DNA of 64,000 nt, from positions 1,360,501 through 1,424,500 of the forward strand of contig NZ_JASJPW010000001.1 in NCBI RefSeq assembly GCF_030052995.1. Direction: 5' to 3'. Position 1 is the stretch's first letter. Each line of letters begins with the position of its first letter. A program made the translations under genes and the position numbers. This document shows, piece after piece, positions 55,926-64,000 of the stretch. This DNA is from Gemmobacter sp. 24YEA27. GTDB lineage: Bacteria > Pseudomonadota > Alphaproteobacteria > Rhodobacterales > Rhodobacteraceae. Under the pieces are notes generated by a model. It saw only the letters and a program-made list of their open reading frames with translations, was not told the DNA's origin and did not search any database.

Positions 55926-56230
55926 TTCGGTCTTCCTGTACTTTGCCTCAGGATCTGACCGGCACCCCCGAAAACGGAAAGCCGCCGGTTGAACCAGCGG
56001 CTTGGGGGTTTTTGGTGAGTATCGCCTGTCTCGCGTTACACAGCCGCCCGCATCCGCTGGCATGAGCGGAAGTAATAAAACCAGACGGGGGCGCAGGACA
56101 TGGACATGCGGGGAAAGCTAAGCGCGAAAAGTCACTTTGTCATCAGAAAAATAATGGGGCTTTTCAGGGGTCTGGTGGGCCGGACGAAGATCTTCAGGAA
56201 TTATTAACCCTGGTCGCAGAGCATCGGATC
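55926..56230 (-). other. Leader/promoter region of aroG with a hairpin (55979-56003)
   Basis: On the minus strand AAGCCGC...GCGGCTT (with inner GGT/ACC pairs) forms a strong stem 54 bases before the ATG, followed by TTTCCGTTTTC. It could be an attenuator for aromatic amino acids, but I found no leader peptide rich in Phe, Tyr or Trp. On the plus strand the same hairpin is followed by GGGGGTTTTT. The rest of the interval holds one possible tiny ORF (56100). Confidence 0.35.
56100..56207 (+). CDS. Possible 35-residue basic small protein
   Basis: ATG GAC ATG opens a 35-codon frame to TAA 56205-56207: MDMRGKLSAKSHFVIRKIMG then LFRGLVGRTKIFRNY. It is strongly basic and amphipathic. AGGA is 7 bases before the second ATG (56106). 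It ends 23 bases before the lipoprotein gene. Nothing confirms translation. Confidence 0.2.
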   Translation: MDMRGKLSAKSHFVIRKIMGLFRGLVGRTKIFRNY

Positions 56231-56554
56231 ATGCGAATGGCCCTGATCCTGCCTCTTTCCCTTGCCGCCTGTGGTGCCCAGCCCGCGCCGCATATGTTTG
56301 GCGCCGAACGCTTTGAGGCCAGCCGTGGCGGGCATGACTATGTGGTCTTTCTGAAGGGAAGCAGTGTCGAGGTGATCCGTCTCGGCTGGGCCTCGCCGGG
56401 GGAACATCAGGCGATTCGGGCCATAATGATCGACCTGATCCCGGAACTCACCGGCTGCAAATTGCGCGAAAGCGCGCTCCAGGGGGATTCGGGCGAGATG
56501 CGGGGGCTGGTCACTTGTCCCCGTCCGGGCCCCCGTCGGGCCCCTTCGGCCTGA
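56231..56554 (+). CDS. Small putative lipoprotein
   Basis: 107 residues. MRMALILPLSLAACGAQPAP has a short hydrophobic stretch and the lipobox L-A-A-C with the acylated Cys at residue 14, so it is probably anchored in the inner or outer membrane. The mature part (HDYVVFLKGSSVEVIRLGW; GEHQAIRAIMIDLIPELTGC) has no known function. Overlaps the opposite small membrane-protein gene by about 44 bases at its 3' end. Confidence 0.75.
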   Translation: MRMALILPLSLAACGAQPAPHMFGAERFEASRGGHDYVVFLKGSSVEVIRLGWASPGEHQAIRAIMIDLIPELTGCKLRESALQGDSGEMRGLVTCPRPGPRRAPSA

Positions 56555-56732
56555 CGATAAAAAGCATATAGCCGGCATAAAGCCCCGCGACGAGGAAGAC
56601 CGCGCCCCAAAGCGGCGCGTTGAAAGCAAAGAATTCCAGACCAGACCACAGGATTGGCAGGATCGTGGTTAAAAGCCGCGTGAGGGGGCGCTCGAACATC
56701 GGGTGAAACGGGTCGAGGATCTGCATGGGCAT
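56511..56732 (-). CDS. Small two-helix membrane protein, unknown function
   Basis: 73 residues: MPMQILDPFHPMFERPL, then helices at about 19-36 (LLTTILPILWSGLEFFAF) and 40-61 (PLWGAVFLVAGLYAGYMLFI), and a Gly/Asp/Pro-rich tail. The ATG at 56732 follows GACCGGACCC. The frame is open far upstream, but that part is non-coding-like. It converges with the lipoprotein gene. Confidence 0.7.
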   Translation of the reverse strand: MPMQILDPFHPMFERPLTRLLTTILPILWSGLEFFAFNAPLWGAVFLVAGLYAGYMLFIVRPKGPDGGPDGDK

Positions 56733-56981
56733 GGGTCCGGTCTTTGAGGACGTGGGTCGACGGATGGCACGGCGGCAGAGGTTGCAGCGCAGCACAATCG
56801 GCGGATGCGGCGGCAAGGTCAATCGCTGTGAGGCCGCGTCTTTACGCGATATGGAACCAAATCCCTCCGGCTGCGTTAACCTTCCGGCCATAGTGAGGCT
56901 CTGCAACAGAACCGCCGATCTTCGGGCGGGGCGGCAACGCCCGACACCCTGACGGCGCTTCGTTAAAGTGAGGGAGAGATT

Positions 56982-57239
56982 ATGGGTATCGAAAGCATTT
57001 TGATTCTTCTGGTCATCGGCGCGGTTGCCGGCTGGCTGGCGGGGCAACTGGTCAAAGGCTACGGCTTTGGCCTGGTCGGGAATATCGTGGTTGGTGTGGT
57101 CGGCGCCTTTATCGCCGGGCTGATCCTGCCACGCATCGGCCTGACCTTCGGCGGCAATGCTATTCTTGCCTCCATCATCCACGCCACCATCGGCGCGGTG
57201 ATCCTGCTCCTGCTGATCCGCCTGGTGCGGACGGCCTGA
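56982..57239 (+). CDS. GlsB/YeaQ/YmgE-family stress-response membrane protein
   Basis: 85 residues. It has three hydrophobic segments (ESILILLVIGAVAGWLAGQL, LVGNIVVGVVGAFIAGLILP and ASIIHATIGAVILLLLIRLV). The Gly-rich AGWLAGQLVKGYGFGLVGNI pattern identifies the transglycosylase-associated/GlsB family of small stress proteins. Function is poorly known. ATG 56982 follows GGGAGAGATT, a good ribosome binding site. Confidence 0.9.
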   Translation: MGIESILILLVIGAVAGWLAGQLVKGYGFGLVGNIVVGVVGAFIAGLILPRIGLTFGGNAILASIIHATIGAVILLLLIRLVRTA

Positions 57240-57258
57240 AAACGCTAATTCGACGGGG

Positions 57259-57504
57259 TCAGCGGTCGCAGCCGGCCCCGTCGCCATCCCGGTCGGGATC
57301 GCAGATATCCTGACCGCTGGCCCTGACCGGGCCTTCGACATAAGCGGCGTAAGTGCCGGTTCCGCCGATGTGACTGACAACAGAGTCGAGTGGCACGCTT
57401 CCTCCGGAAGGGGTCCGGTTATAGTTCTGGTCACAGTCCTGAGCTGAAACCCCGCCGGTCTCTGCGCTCAGCGCCAGGGCCGAAATGGCGAAACACCGAA
57501 GAAT
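57259..57504 (-). CDS. Excalibur calcium-binding domain protein with an unusual start
   Basis: Reading leftward, the frame from about 57504 to the TGA at 57259-57261 encodes about 80 residues. It starts with a signal-like LRCFAISALALSAETGGVSA, then QDCDQNYNR, and ends DICDPDRDGDGAGCDR. The last part is the Excalibur motif, DxDxDG flanked by two Cys, seen in secreted calcium-binding proteins. No ATG, GTG or TTG lies in frame between the stop at 57541 and the signal; ATT 57504 (after GGGAGGGCAGCTGGT) or CTG 57528 are the only candidates. Either a rare start or a mutated ATG. Confidence 0.5.
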   Translation of the reverse strand: MLRCFAISALALSAETGGVSAQDCDQNYNRTPSGGSVPLDSVVSHIGGTGTYAAYVEGPVRASGQDICDPDRDGDGAGCDR

Positions 57505-57579
57505 ATACCAGCTGCCCTCCCAAAGCAGGGCGTGCGCAGGTTAACGAAGGTTAACCGTGCCGGGGCAAAGCCAGCTGCG

Positions 57580-59769
57580 TTACCGCCGCTTGCTCCTTTT
57601 GGTGCCGCCGCGCTGGCCCGCGCGCCCGGCGGTCGAGCGGCCCGAAGACTTCACCGCCTCCTCCACCGCTTCATCGACCGCCGATTGCCGCGCCAGCGGG
57701 TCGTCGGCGACGGCCAGTTCCACCGCTTCGAGCCGTTTGACCTCGTCGCGCAGCCGGGCGGCTTCCTCAAATTCGAGGTTCTCGGCCGCCTTGCGCATCG
57801 CCACCCGCAGCGCGTCGAGATGCGCCGCGAGGTTCTGCCCCACCGCCGGCCGCTCGATCTTCGCCGTCACCCGCGACTGATCTGTGTCGCCCGACCACAG
57901 CCCCGCCAGCACATCCTCGACGTTTTTCTTCACCGTCTGCGGTGTGATGCCATGTTCGCGGTTATAGGCCTTTTGCTTTTCGCGCCGCCGGTCGGTCTCG
58001 GCCATGGCGCGGGTCATCGAGCCGGTGATCTTGTCGGCATACATGATAACGCGGCCCTCGGCATTGCGCGCCGCCCGCCCGATGGTCTGGATCAGCGAGG
58101 TTTCCGACCGCAGGAAGCCCTCCTTATCGGCATCGAGAATCGCCACCAGACCGCATTCGGGAATATCGAGCCCCTCGCGCAAAAGGTTAATGCCCACCAG
58201 CACGTCAAAGGCCCCGAGCCGCAGATCGCGCAGGATCTCGATCCGCTCGATCGTGTCGATATCGGAATGCATGTAGCGGATGCGGATCCCCTGTTCATGC
58301 ATATATTCGGTGAGATCCTCGGCCATGCGCTTTGTCAGCGTGGTCACCAGAATGCGCAGCCCCTTTGCCGCCACCCGCCGGACCTCGTCCAGCAGATCAT
58401 CGACCTGCATCTCGACCGGCCGGATCTCGATCATCGGGTCGATCAGCCCGGTCGGGCGGATCACCTGTTCGGTGAAAACGCCGCCGGCCTGTTCCAGCTC
58501 CCATGCCGAGGGCGTCGCCGAGACGAAGACCGATTGTGGCCGCATCGCGTCCCATTCCTCGAATTTGAGCGGCCGGTTGTCCATGCAGGAGGGCAGGCGG
58601 AAGCCATGTTCCGCCAGCACCGATTTACGCCGGAAGTCGCCCCGGTACATGCCGCCGATCTGTGGCACAGAAACATGGGATTCATCTGCAAAAACAATGG
58701 CATTGTCGGGGATGAATTCGAACAGGGTGGGCGGCGGCTCGCCAGGCGCGCGCCCGGTCAGATAGCGCGAATAGTTCTCGATCCCGTTGCAGACGCCGGT
58801 GGCTTCCAGCATTTCCAGATCAAATCGGGTACGCTGTTCCAGCCGTTGCGCCTCGAGCAGCTTGCCCTCGTCATTAAAGCGTTTGAGCTGCTGGTGCAGC
58901 TCGGCGCGGATGCCCTGGATCGCCTGGGCCATGGTCGGGCGTGGCGTCACATAATGGCTGTTCGCATAGATGCGGATCTGAGCATAGCTGCCGGTTTTCG
59001 CGCCGGTCAGCGGGTCAAATTCGGTGATGCTCTCCAGCTCTTCGCCGAAGAATGAGAACCGCCAGGCGCGGTCTTCCAGGTGGGCGGGCCAAAGCTCGAT
59101 CACATCGCCCCGGACGCGGAACCCGCCCCGCTGAAACCCGACCTCTGAGCGCCGGTATTGCTGCGCCACCAGCTCCTGGATGAATTTGCGCTGATCGTAG
59201 AACTGGCCCTGAACCATGTCCTGGGTCATCGCCGAATAGGTCTCGACCGAACCGATGCCGTAGATACAGGACACCGACGCCACGATGATCACATCGTCAC
59301 GTTCCAAAAGCGCCCGTGTCGCCGAATGGCGCATCCGGTCGATCGCTTCGTTGATCTGGCTCTCTTTCTCGATAAAGGTATCGGTGCGCGCGACATAGGC
59401 CTCGGGCTGGTAGTAATCGTAATAGCTTACGAAATACTCAACGGCGTTATCGGGGAAGAAGCCCTTGAATTCCCCGTATAACTGCGCGGCCAGTGTCTTG
59501 TTTGGCGCAAGGATGATCGCAGGTCGCTGCGTCTCTTCGATCACCTTCGCCATGGTGAAGGTCTTGCCGGTGCCGGTCGCCCCCAGCAGCACCTGGTCAT
59601 GTTCGCCCGCGGTTACGCCCTGCGACAGCTCGGCAATTGCGGTCGGCTGGTCGCCTGCTGCTGTGAAGGGCGTGTGCATGACAAACCGTTGCCCGCCTTC
59701 GAGCTTTTCGCGCCGCACGGGCGTGATATGGGAAATGTCGGGCAGTTTATCGGGCGCGTTGTTATGCAT
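57580..59769 (-). CDS. uvrB: Excinuclease ABC subunit UvrB
   Basis: Damage-verification helicase of nucleotide excision repair. It is 729 residues. Walker A is [19 protein letters not shown], the beta-hairpin region is [22 protein letters not shown], motif II is ADESHVS-type, motifs V and VI include [10 protein letters not shown] and [14 protein letters not shown]. The C-terminal UVR domain ([20 protein letters not shown]) and a basic Arg/Lys tail end the protein. An SOS box lies 68 bases upstream. Single gene, divergent from the complex I subunit gene. Confidence 0.97.
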   Translation of the reverse strand: MHNNAPDKLPDISHITPVRREKLEGGQRFVMHTPFTAAGDQPTAIAELSQGVTAGEHDQVLLGATGTGKTFTMAKVIEETQRPAIILAPNKTLAAQLYGEFKGFFPDNAVEYFVSYYDYYQPEAYVARTDTFIEKESQINEAIDRMRHSATRALLERDDVIIVASVSCIYGIGSVETYSAMTQDMVQGQFYDQRKFIQELVAQQYRRSEVGFQRGGFRVRGDVIELWPAHLEDRAWRFSFFGEELESITEFDPLTGAKTGSYAQIRIYANSHYVTPRPTMAQAIQGIRAELHQQLKRFNDEGKLLEAQRLEQRTRFDLEMLEATGVCNGIENYSRYLTGRAPGEPPPTLFEFIPDNAIVFADESHVSVPQIGGMYRGDFRRKSVLAEHGFRLPSCMDNRPLKFEEWDAMRPQSVFVSATPSAWELEQAGGVFTEQVIRPTGLIDPMIEIRPVEMQVDDLLDEVRRVAAKGLRILVTTLTKRMAEDLTEYMHEQGIRIRYMHSDIDTIERIEILRDLRLGAFDVLVGINLLREGLDIPECGLVAILDADKEGFLRSETSLIQTIGRAARNAEGRVIMYADKITGSMTRAMAETDRRREKQKAYNREHGITPQTVKKNVEDVLAGLWSGDTDQSRVTAKIERPAVGQNLAAHLDALRVAMRKAAENLEFEEAARLRDEVKRLEAVELAVADDPLARQSAVDEAVEEAVKSSGRSTAGRAGQRGGTKRSKRR

Positions 59770-59836
59770 CTCGGGCCTCGGGAGGGGCAGGGGGGCAGCG
59801 GGCAGTCACCCGCTAATTTGATCTGTTTTTGTTCCA

Positions 59837-59851
59837 GTTCAACCCCAGTTC
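59837..59851. promoter_or_regulatory. LexA (SOS) box of uvrB
   Basis: GTTCAACCCCAGTTC is an exact GTTC-N7-GTTC, the SOS box of Alphaproteobacteria; read leftward it is GAAC-N7-GAAC. It lies 68 bases before the uvrB ATG. Another GTTC six bases before gives a partial third repeat. Confidence 0.75.
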
Positions 59852-59970
59852 AGCGCGAGCATGTTCCGGCGGCGCGCAATGCGCCGGCGCGAAGGTTCAA
59901 TCTGTCGGCATCCCTTGCGCTTTCGCCGCGTTTCGGCCAGAACGGCGGGGCTATTCCGGAGGTCAGCCCA

Positions 59971-60282
59971 ATGCGAGCCCGTATCTATCAGCCCAGCCGC
60001 AATGCCATGCAATCCGGTATGGGCAAAACCCATGTCTGGCTCTTGGAATTCGCGCAGGATTCCGCACGTGAAGTGGATCCGCTGATGGGCTGGACCTCAT
60101 CTTCGGACACCCAGACCCAGGTCAAGCTGCGGTTCGAGACCCGGGAAGAGGCCGAAGCCTATGCCCAACAGCATGGCATCGCCTATACGGTGATCGAGCC
60201 GACCCCGCGCAAGGCAAATATCCGCCTGCGTGGCTATGGCGAGAATTTCGCCACTGACCGGCGCAATCCCTGGACTCATTGA
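59971..60282 (+). CDS. ETC complex I subunit (NDUFS4-like)
   Basis: 103 residues. [63 protein letters not shown] and [12 protein letters not shown] make up the NDUFS4 (18-kDa) fold, an accessory subunit of alphaproteobacterial and mitochondrial NADH dehydrogenase. ATG 59971 follows CCGGAGGTCAGCCCA. It is divergent from uvrB; the nuo operon itself is not in the window. Confidence 0.92.
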   Translation: MRARIYQPSRNAMQSGMGKTHVWLLEFAQDSAREVDPLMGWTSSSDTQTQVKLRFETREEAEAYAQQHGIAYTVIEPTPRKANIRLRGYGENFATDRRNPWTH

Positions 60283-60502
60283 CCTGGGTGACTTGCGGTA
60301 AGGTTCGGTCCGGCTCACAGCAGTTCGCCCCCGACTGGCAGTCAGGTTTGCGCTGTCACCGATGGTGCGTTCCGCGCAGCTGACGCCTGGCTGTGCCCGG
60401 AGTATGACGGTCGGCCTGACCGCGACCATGGCCGTCAGGCAGGGCTTTCAGGTGCGATTTCGTCCTTTTGCGTCGGAGAGAGCGGCGCGGGTGCGCGTCG
60501 CC

Positions 60503-61696
60503 TCAGCGCCGTTCGCATCCCTGCAGAATCGCTTTCAGCGTTTCGCAAATGTAACTCACTGTTACTTCATCGAGGCCATAGCCCGAGGGCAGATTGATCC
60601 CGGCATGGACGATCCGTGCGGTCTCTGTGCGCGGCGTCATCAGGGGGCGGCAGTCTGTGTCCGCATAGGCCTTGAGCGATGAGAGGCTTGAGAAGAATGG
60701 TCTTGAATCAATGCCCTGTTCCGCTAGCGCGGTTTGCAGGGCGAATTTATCCAGATCATAGCGTTCATCGGGCATGACCGTGACCATCCAGAATGAGTTC
60801 TTCACCTCTTGCGGTTCGGCATTGATCGCGAGGCCCGGCACATTGCGCAACCGGTCAGCATACCAGCCGAACAATTGCCGCTTATAGGCAATCAGCGCGT
60901 CCAGCCGTTCCATCTGTGCGATGCCAAGGGCGGCCTGGACGGCGCTCATCTTATATTTGAATGCGACCTCGTCATTGAGGAAGAACCGGTCCCCCGGCGG
61001 GCGGCCGTGATCGCGCAGCTTTTGTACCCGGGCATGAAGCTGCGGGTCATTGGTCACCAGCGCGCCACCTTCGCCCGTGGTGATGGTTTTCGAGCCGTGG
61101 AAGGAAAACACCGCCACATCGCCAAGGCTGCCAGCCGGGCGGCCGCAATATGTCGAACCAAGCGCTTCGGCCGCATCCTCGATCAGCGCAATCCCGTGAC
61201 GGTCGGCGATCTCGCGCAGTGTATCCCAGTCGCACATCGAGCCATAGAGATCGACGCCGATGATCGCTTTCGTGCGGGGCGTGATCGCGGCCTCGACCGC
61301 CTCCGGGTCAAGGCACCAGGTATCGGGCAGGATATCGACAAAAACCGGCACCGCGCCCATATAGGTGACCGGCGCCATCGAGGCGATCCAGGTCACATCC
61401 GGGCCGATCACCTCATCGCCGGGCCCGACCCCGAGCGCCGCCAGCGCCAGGTGCAGCCCCGAGGTCGCATGGGGCAGGCTGACCGCATGGGCAACCCCGC
61501 AATGGGCAGCGAGCATCTCTTCGAACCGGCGGTTATAGCGGTAGTGATCCGCGCCCCAGGCGTTCAGCGCAGCCTCACGCGCCAGCTCGCCCTCGCGTTC
61601 AGTAATCGACGGCGCTGCCACCGGGATCTGGCGGGCGGGCTTTGCGGCGGAAACGGGAGCGGCAGGACTGGGGGCCAATGGCCGATCAGATGTCAT
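60503..61696 (-). CDS. DegT/DnrJ/EryC1/StrS-family aminotransferase
   Basis: 397 residues, PLP-dependent. It transfers an amino group to a keto-sugar nucleotide in surface-glycan or antibiotic sugar synthesis. Features: GVAHAVSLPHATSGLHLALAALGVGPGDEVIGP, IEDAAEALGSTYCGRPAGSLGDVAVFSFHGSKTITTGEGG (with the PLP lysine in GSKT) and NSFWMVTV. The N-terminal 40 residues are a Pro/Ala-rich extension. ATG 61696 follows GGGAGAAACGTCGA. It is divergent from the CmcI-like gene. Confidence 0.92.
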   Translation of the reverse strand: MTSDRPLAPSPAAPVSAAKPARQIPVAAPSITEREGELAREAALNAWGADHYRYNRRFEEMLAAHCGVAHAVSLPHATSGLHLALAALGVGPGDEVIGPDVTWIASMAPVTYMGAVPVFVDILPDTWCLDPEAVEAAITPRTKAIIGVDLYGSMCDWDTLREIADRHGIALIEDAAEALGSTYCGRPAGSLGDVAVFSFHGSKTITTGEGGALVTNDPQLHARVQKLRDHGRPPGDRFFLNDEVAFKYKMSAVQAALGIAQMERLDALIAYKRQLFGWYADRLRNVPGLAINAEPQEVKNSFWMVTVMPDERYDLDKFALQTALAEQGIDSRPFFSSLSSLKAYADTDCRPLMTPRTETARIVHAGINLPSGYGLDEVTVSYICETLKAILQGCERR

Positions 61697-61789
61697 TCGA
61701 CGTTTCTCCCTGACCGGTTTTCTCTTGACCGGTGGCCGGTCCTGGTCGTCTGATCCCGATACCCTGATCCAAGTCGTATCGAGGCCAAA

Positions 61790-62542
61790 GTGACCGTACA
61801 AGACGACCGTTTAGAGTTCGAAGCCCATAAACGCAAGCAAGCGCTCGCGCTCGGAGAGGATAAGGCGGTTTTCGCGCAATCGCTTGATATGCTCACCGCG
61901 CTGGACCGCTATGATTACTCCTATCTCTGGAACTGGATGGGCGTGCCGATCATCCAGATGCCGGCCGATATCATGGCGACGCAAGAGGTGATCTGGGAGA
62001 CGAAGCCCGATGTGATCATCGAAACCGGTGTGGCGCGTGGCGGATCGGTGCTGTTCATGGCCTCGCTTCTGGAGGTGATGGGCAAGGGCAAGGTGATCGG
62101 TGTCGATATCGACATCCGCGCCCATAACCGCGAGGCGATCGAAAGCCATCCGATGTCGAAACGGGTGGTGCTGATCGAAGGGGGCTCGGCGGATGAGGAT
62201 ACGCTGGCAAAGGTGCGGGCCGAAATCCCGCCGGGGTCGCGAGTGATGGTGGTTCTCGACAGCGACCATTCGCGCGCGCATGTTCTGGCGGAATGCCGCG
62301 CCTATGCCGATCTGGTGACCGAAGGCTGCTATCTTGTGGTCGCTGATACGGTGATCGGCTTTATGACGCCGGATCAGACGCCGGAGAAACGGTCGAAGAT
62401 CTGGTATCCGGGTGATGAGCCGCTGAGCGGGATGCTGGATTTTCTGGCTGAGACCAGCGATTTCGAACCCGATCAGGTGATCAATGGCAAGCTGCAGATC
62501 GCATCTTCGCCCGGCGGTTATCTGCGCCGCAAGAAGGCCTGA
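61790..62542 (+). CDS. CmcI-family (cephalosporin hydroxylase-like) methyltransferase
   Basis: 250 residues. SAM-dependent methyltransferase fold: YLWNWMGVPIIQMPADIMATQEVIWETKPDVIIETGVARGGSVLFMASLL, then GVDIDIRAHNREAIESHP, VVLDSDHSRAHVLAECRAYADLVTEGCYLVVADT and a C-terminal KWYPGDEP-type stretch. The CmcI-like family methylates hydroxyl groups; in glycan loci it is often linked to sugar methylation. Start GTG 61790. Its end overlaps the NeuD-like gene by about 25 bases. Confidence 0.88.
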   Translation: MTVQDDRLEFEAHKRKQALALGEDKAVFAQSLDMLTALDRYDYSYLWNWMGVPIIQMPADIMATQEVIWETKPDVIIETGVARGGSVLFMASLLEVMGKGKVIGVDIDIRAHNREAIESHPMSKRVVLIEGGSADEDTLAKVRAEIPPGSRVMVVLDSDHSRAHVLAECRAYADLVTEGCYLVVADTVIGFMTPDQTPEKRSKIWYPGDEPLSGMLDFLAETSDFEPDQVINGKLQIASSPGGYLRRKKA

Positions 62543-63207
62543 TCCAGCAATGCAAGATCGGTGACCGGCGGTTCCAGCCTGAGAAATCTGGCGGGATTGC
62601 CGACCACCACCTCGTTTTCGCCTACATGCCGGCGAACCAGCGCGCCGGCGCCGATCTGGGCGCCACGTCCGATGGTGAGGTTCGGCAGAATGGTGGCATT
62701 GGTGCCGATTGTTACGTGATCGCCAATGGTGACGCGCCCGGCAATGGCGGCTGCTCCCATGACATGGACGCCCTCACCGATCACACATTCATGGTCAATC
62801 GTGGCGCCGGTATTGATCAGCGTGTAATCCCCAATCCGGCTGGCAAGCCCGATATAGGCCCGCGCCATCAGCTGTACACCTGCACCAAGAACCGCCTCAG
62901 GATCCAGACCGGCCTGCGGCGAGATGATGGTAAGCGGGTTCAGCCCCCAGTCATCCCTGAGCCTGTGAGACAGGGCGGCCCTCTGTGCGCCATGCGCCCC
63001 GCCGATACAGACCACAAAGTCGCGCGCGCGGTCCAGCGCTGCGGCCAGCGCTCCGGATGTGTTGCAGAAACCAGCGCTGGTGGCGAAATCCGGCGCGCTC
63101 AGGGTCGCGTCGAACAGCATCCCGGGCGGTGTGCCGGCGCGCGTCAGCTCTGCCGCAATTATGCGCGCCTGCGATTTTGCCCCCCAGAGGAAAATTCCGC
63201 TGCTCAT
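62518..63207 (-). CDS. NeuD/PglB-like sugar O- or N-acyltransferase
   Basis: 229 residues. The N-terminal Rossmann-like part (IFLWGAKSQARIIAAELTRAG) resembles the PglD/NeuD nucleotide-binding domain, and the C-terminal half is a left-handed hexapeptide-repeat beta-helix (VIGEGVHVMGAAAIAGRVTIGDHVTIGTNATILPNLTIGRGAQIGAGAL). Such enzymes acetylate an amino sugar, for example the product of a DegT aminotransferase. The His in DHECVIGEG is the likely catalytic base. It converges with the CmcI-like gene. Confidence 0.88.
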   Translation of the reverse strand: MSSGIFLWGAKSQARIIAAELTRAGTPPGMLFDATLSAPDFATSAGFCNTSGALAAALDRARDFVVCIGGAHGAQRAALSHRLRDDWGLNPLTIISPQAGLDPEAVLGAGVQLMARAYIGLASRIGDYTLINTGATIDHECVIGEGVHVMGAAAIAGRVTIGDHVTIGTNATILPNLTIGRGAQIGAGALVRRHVGENEVVVGNPARFLRLEPPVTDLALLDQAFLRRR

Positions 63208-63405
63208 CTCACGCCTGTCCTTTTTCAGCCCGTTCGTCAGGCAGGGGCCATATGCTGTCTTGGCTCATCCGGCGCTCGGCCCTGTTCCCGGAAAGACGCC
63301 GCTGAAACGCGTGAGACCTGCCGATCACTGCGATTTTAAGGGAGATCACGCGGCGAATACAATTGGGAAGGCTGGCCACACTCGCGCGACGATTGCGAGA
63401 AGCCC

Positions 63406-63525
63406 ATGACCTGTAAGATCCGCCTTATCATCCCGACCTACGAGCGCCTGGAATATCTGCCCTGCGCGCTGTCCTCGGCGGAGCTTACGGCACCTGGCAC
63501 CTGCATCACGGGCCTTTGCCTCTAA
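63406..63525 (+). pseudogene. Glycosyltransferase family 2 N-terminal fragment
   Basis: 39 residues: MTCKIRLIIPTYERLEYLPCALSSA is the start of a GT-A fold glycosyltransferase (IIPTYER is the nucleotide-sugar loop). After that the usual AL..SxxxQ.... and the DDGS motif are missing, and the frame stops at TAA 63523-63525 with unrelated residues. No continuation in the other frames. A truncated remnant, probably cut by a rearrangement near 63475. Confidence 0.7.
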
Positions 63526-63557
63526 AGGACGAGCCATGTGTTGCGACCCTATGCGTT

Positions 63558-64000
63558 TCAGGTAGCCTGCTTTTCAATTCCCAGAATAGTCCGCAGTTTT
63601 GCTTTCGCAACGCGCCGCCAAGGGTAACAGCGCTTGTAAGTATACTTCTGCAGAACCTTGTCGATTGCACGCTTGTCGGGCGCGGCCATATCGGTTTCGG
63701 TCAGCAGGTCCCTGGCGCAGGCGAGGAAGCGCGTATTGCGGTCCTTCATGACCGACCAGGGCGGCCGGCGCGACGAGCCGTAATGGCTGGGTCCGGGCAA
63801 AACGCCCTGCAGGAACTCGATTTCCGGATCGGAGGTGCCTGCTACGCCATCCGCAAGTATTGCGTGCAACAAAATCAGATGATCACTGGCCCAGAGATCG
63901 TCATATTGCGAAAGGACGCGCTCGAATGCCTCTGTGAGCGCTGCTTTTCGCCACAACCCGTAGAACCAGGCGGGGTAGCAGGCAAACATTCTGTGAATGA
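63558..64000 (-). CDS. Probable glycosyltransferase-type protein, 5' end outside window
   Basis: At least 143 residues and open to the end of the window, so the start may be further right (an ATG at 63989 is in frame). YGLWRKAALTEAFERVLSQYDDLWASDHLILLHAILADG looks like the C-terminal half of a GT2/TIGR00180-type glycosyltransferase (the W-x-SDH-type substrate motif). The last 40 residues are basic. It faces the GT2 fragment tail to tail, 30 bases away. Low certainty of family. Confidence 0.55.
   Translation of the reverse strand, partial: IHRMFACYPAWFYGLWRKAALTEAFERVLSQYDDLWASDHLILLHAILADGVAGTSDPEIEFLQGVLPGPSHYGSSRRPPWSVMKDRNTRFLACARDLLTETDMAAPDKRAIDKVLQKYTYKRCYPWRRVAKAKLRTILGIEKQAT

Noticed and set aside
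55979..56063. Aromatic amino acid attenuator with leader peptide before aroG
   Set aside because: A hairpin is present, but I found no short peptide rich in Phe, Tyr or Trp, so I list only the hairpin.
63475..63560. Insertion-sequence end causing the truncated glycosyltransferase
   Set aside because: No transposase, terminal inverted repeat or clear target duplication is visible; only short direct repeats.

Overview
The window is a high-GC chromosomal segment (wobble positions strongly G/C) that looks like a member of the Rhodobacterales (Rhodobacter/Paracoccus/Gemmobacter-type Alphaproteobacteria). The evidence is the mix of genes: a sarcosine oxidase soxBDAG operon, a tandem glycine riboswitch before gcvTHP, pseudoazurin, an NDUFS4-like ETC complex I subunit, a CHCC zinc-finger protein, DUF1127 and DUF3775 proteins, and a GTTC-N7-GTTC SOS box at uvrB. 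I saw no rRNA, tRNA, CRISPR array, prophage or intact insertion sequence. This is mostly core genome, with accessory character at the right end (glycan genes) and around dcm-vsr.

Layout. 1-7 kb: the end of a DEAD-box RNA helicase, an unknown HTH-like protein, thymidine kinase, a frameshifted DMT transporter, a membrane protein resembling an M48 peptidase without its catalytic motif, and a secreted SPOR-domain protein. 6.4-11.1 kb: a tight nucleoside-salvage operon read leftward, cdd-deoA-deoB-add-upp. 11.2-20.1 kb: prmA, a DUF1127 gene, ruvC-ruvA-htpX-ruvB, and polA. 20.2-24.8 kb: a zincin, a Tat-exported MBL-fold hydrolase, gltX and a MATE exporter. 24.9-31.2 kb: the glycine riboswitch, gcvT-gcvH-gcvP, azlCD and a DUF3775 gene. 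31.2-40.9 kb: an eight-gene leftward sugar operon, lacI-xylA-TIM barrel-Gfo/Idh-ABC ATPase-permease-binding protein-xylB, with a 39-bp palindromic operator before lacI. 41-46 kb: soxBDAG, followed by a GlxA/AraC-type and an XRE-cupin regulator. 48-56 kb: meaB, rpmB, acsA, pseudoazurin with an FNR/NnrR-type box, a Dcm-Vsr pair and DAHP synthase. 56-60 kb: small envelope proteins, uvrB and the complex I subunit. 60.5-64 kb: a glycan locus (DegT aminotransferase, CmcI-like enzyme, NeuD-like acyltransferase, a truncated glycosyltransferase and an incomplete second one).

How the genes work together. Sarcosine oxidase makes glycine and 5,10-methylene-THF. The glycine cleavage system, switched on by glycine through the riboswitch, makes more methylene-THF, so the two clusters are probably parts of one betaine/sarcosine/glycine one-carbon route. 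The salvage operon degrades nucleosides to bases and deoxyribose phosphate. The xyl operon imports and isomerises a pentose, and also carries an oxidoreductase/epimerase pair usually found with modified sugars.

Cautions and main leads. Four genes (DMT transporter, ruvC, ruvB, dcm) are each broken by one short frameshift in or next to a GC run while the rest of the gene looks intact. Sequencing error is a serious alternative to real mutation. The leads I think most worth following are a dispersed intergenic element (GC hairpin plus GATATTT plus a CAGATGAA tail, five good copies), an adenosine deaminase lacking both catalytic aspartates, an M48-like protein without HExxH, a small Excalibur-domain gene with no standard start codon, and the CmcI/DegT/NeuD glycan locus.
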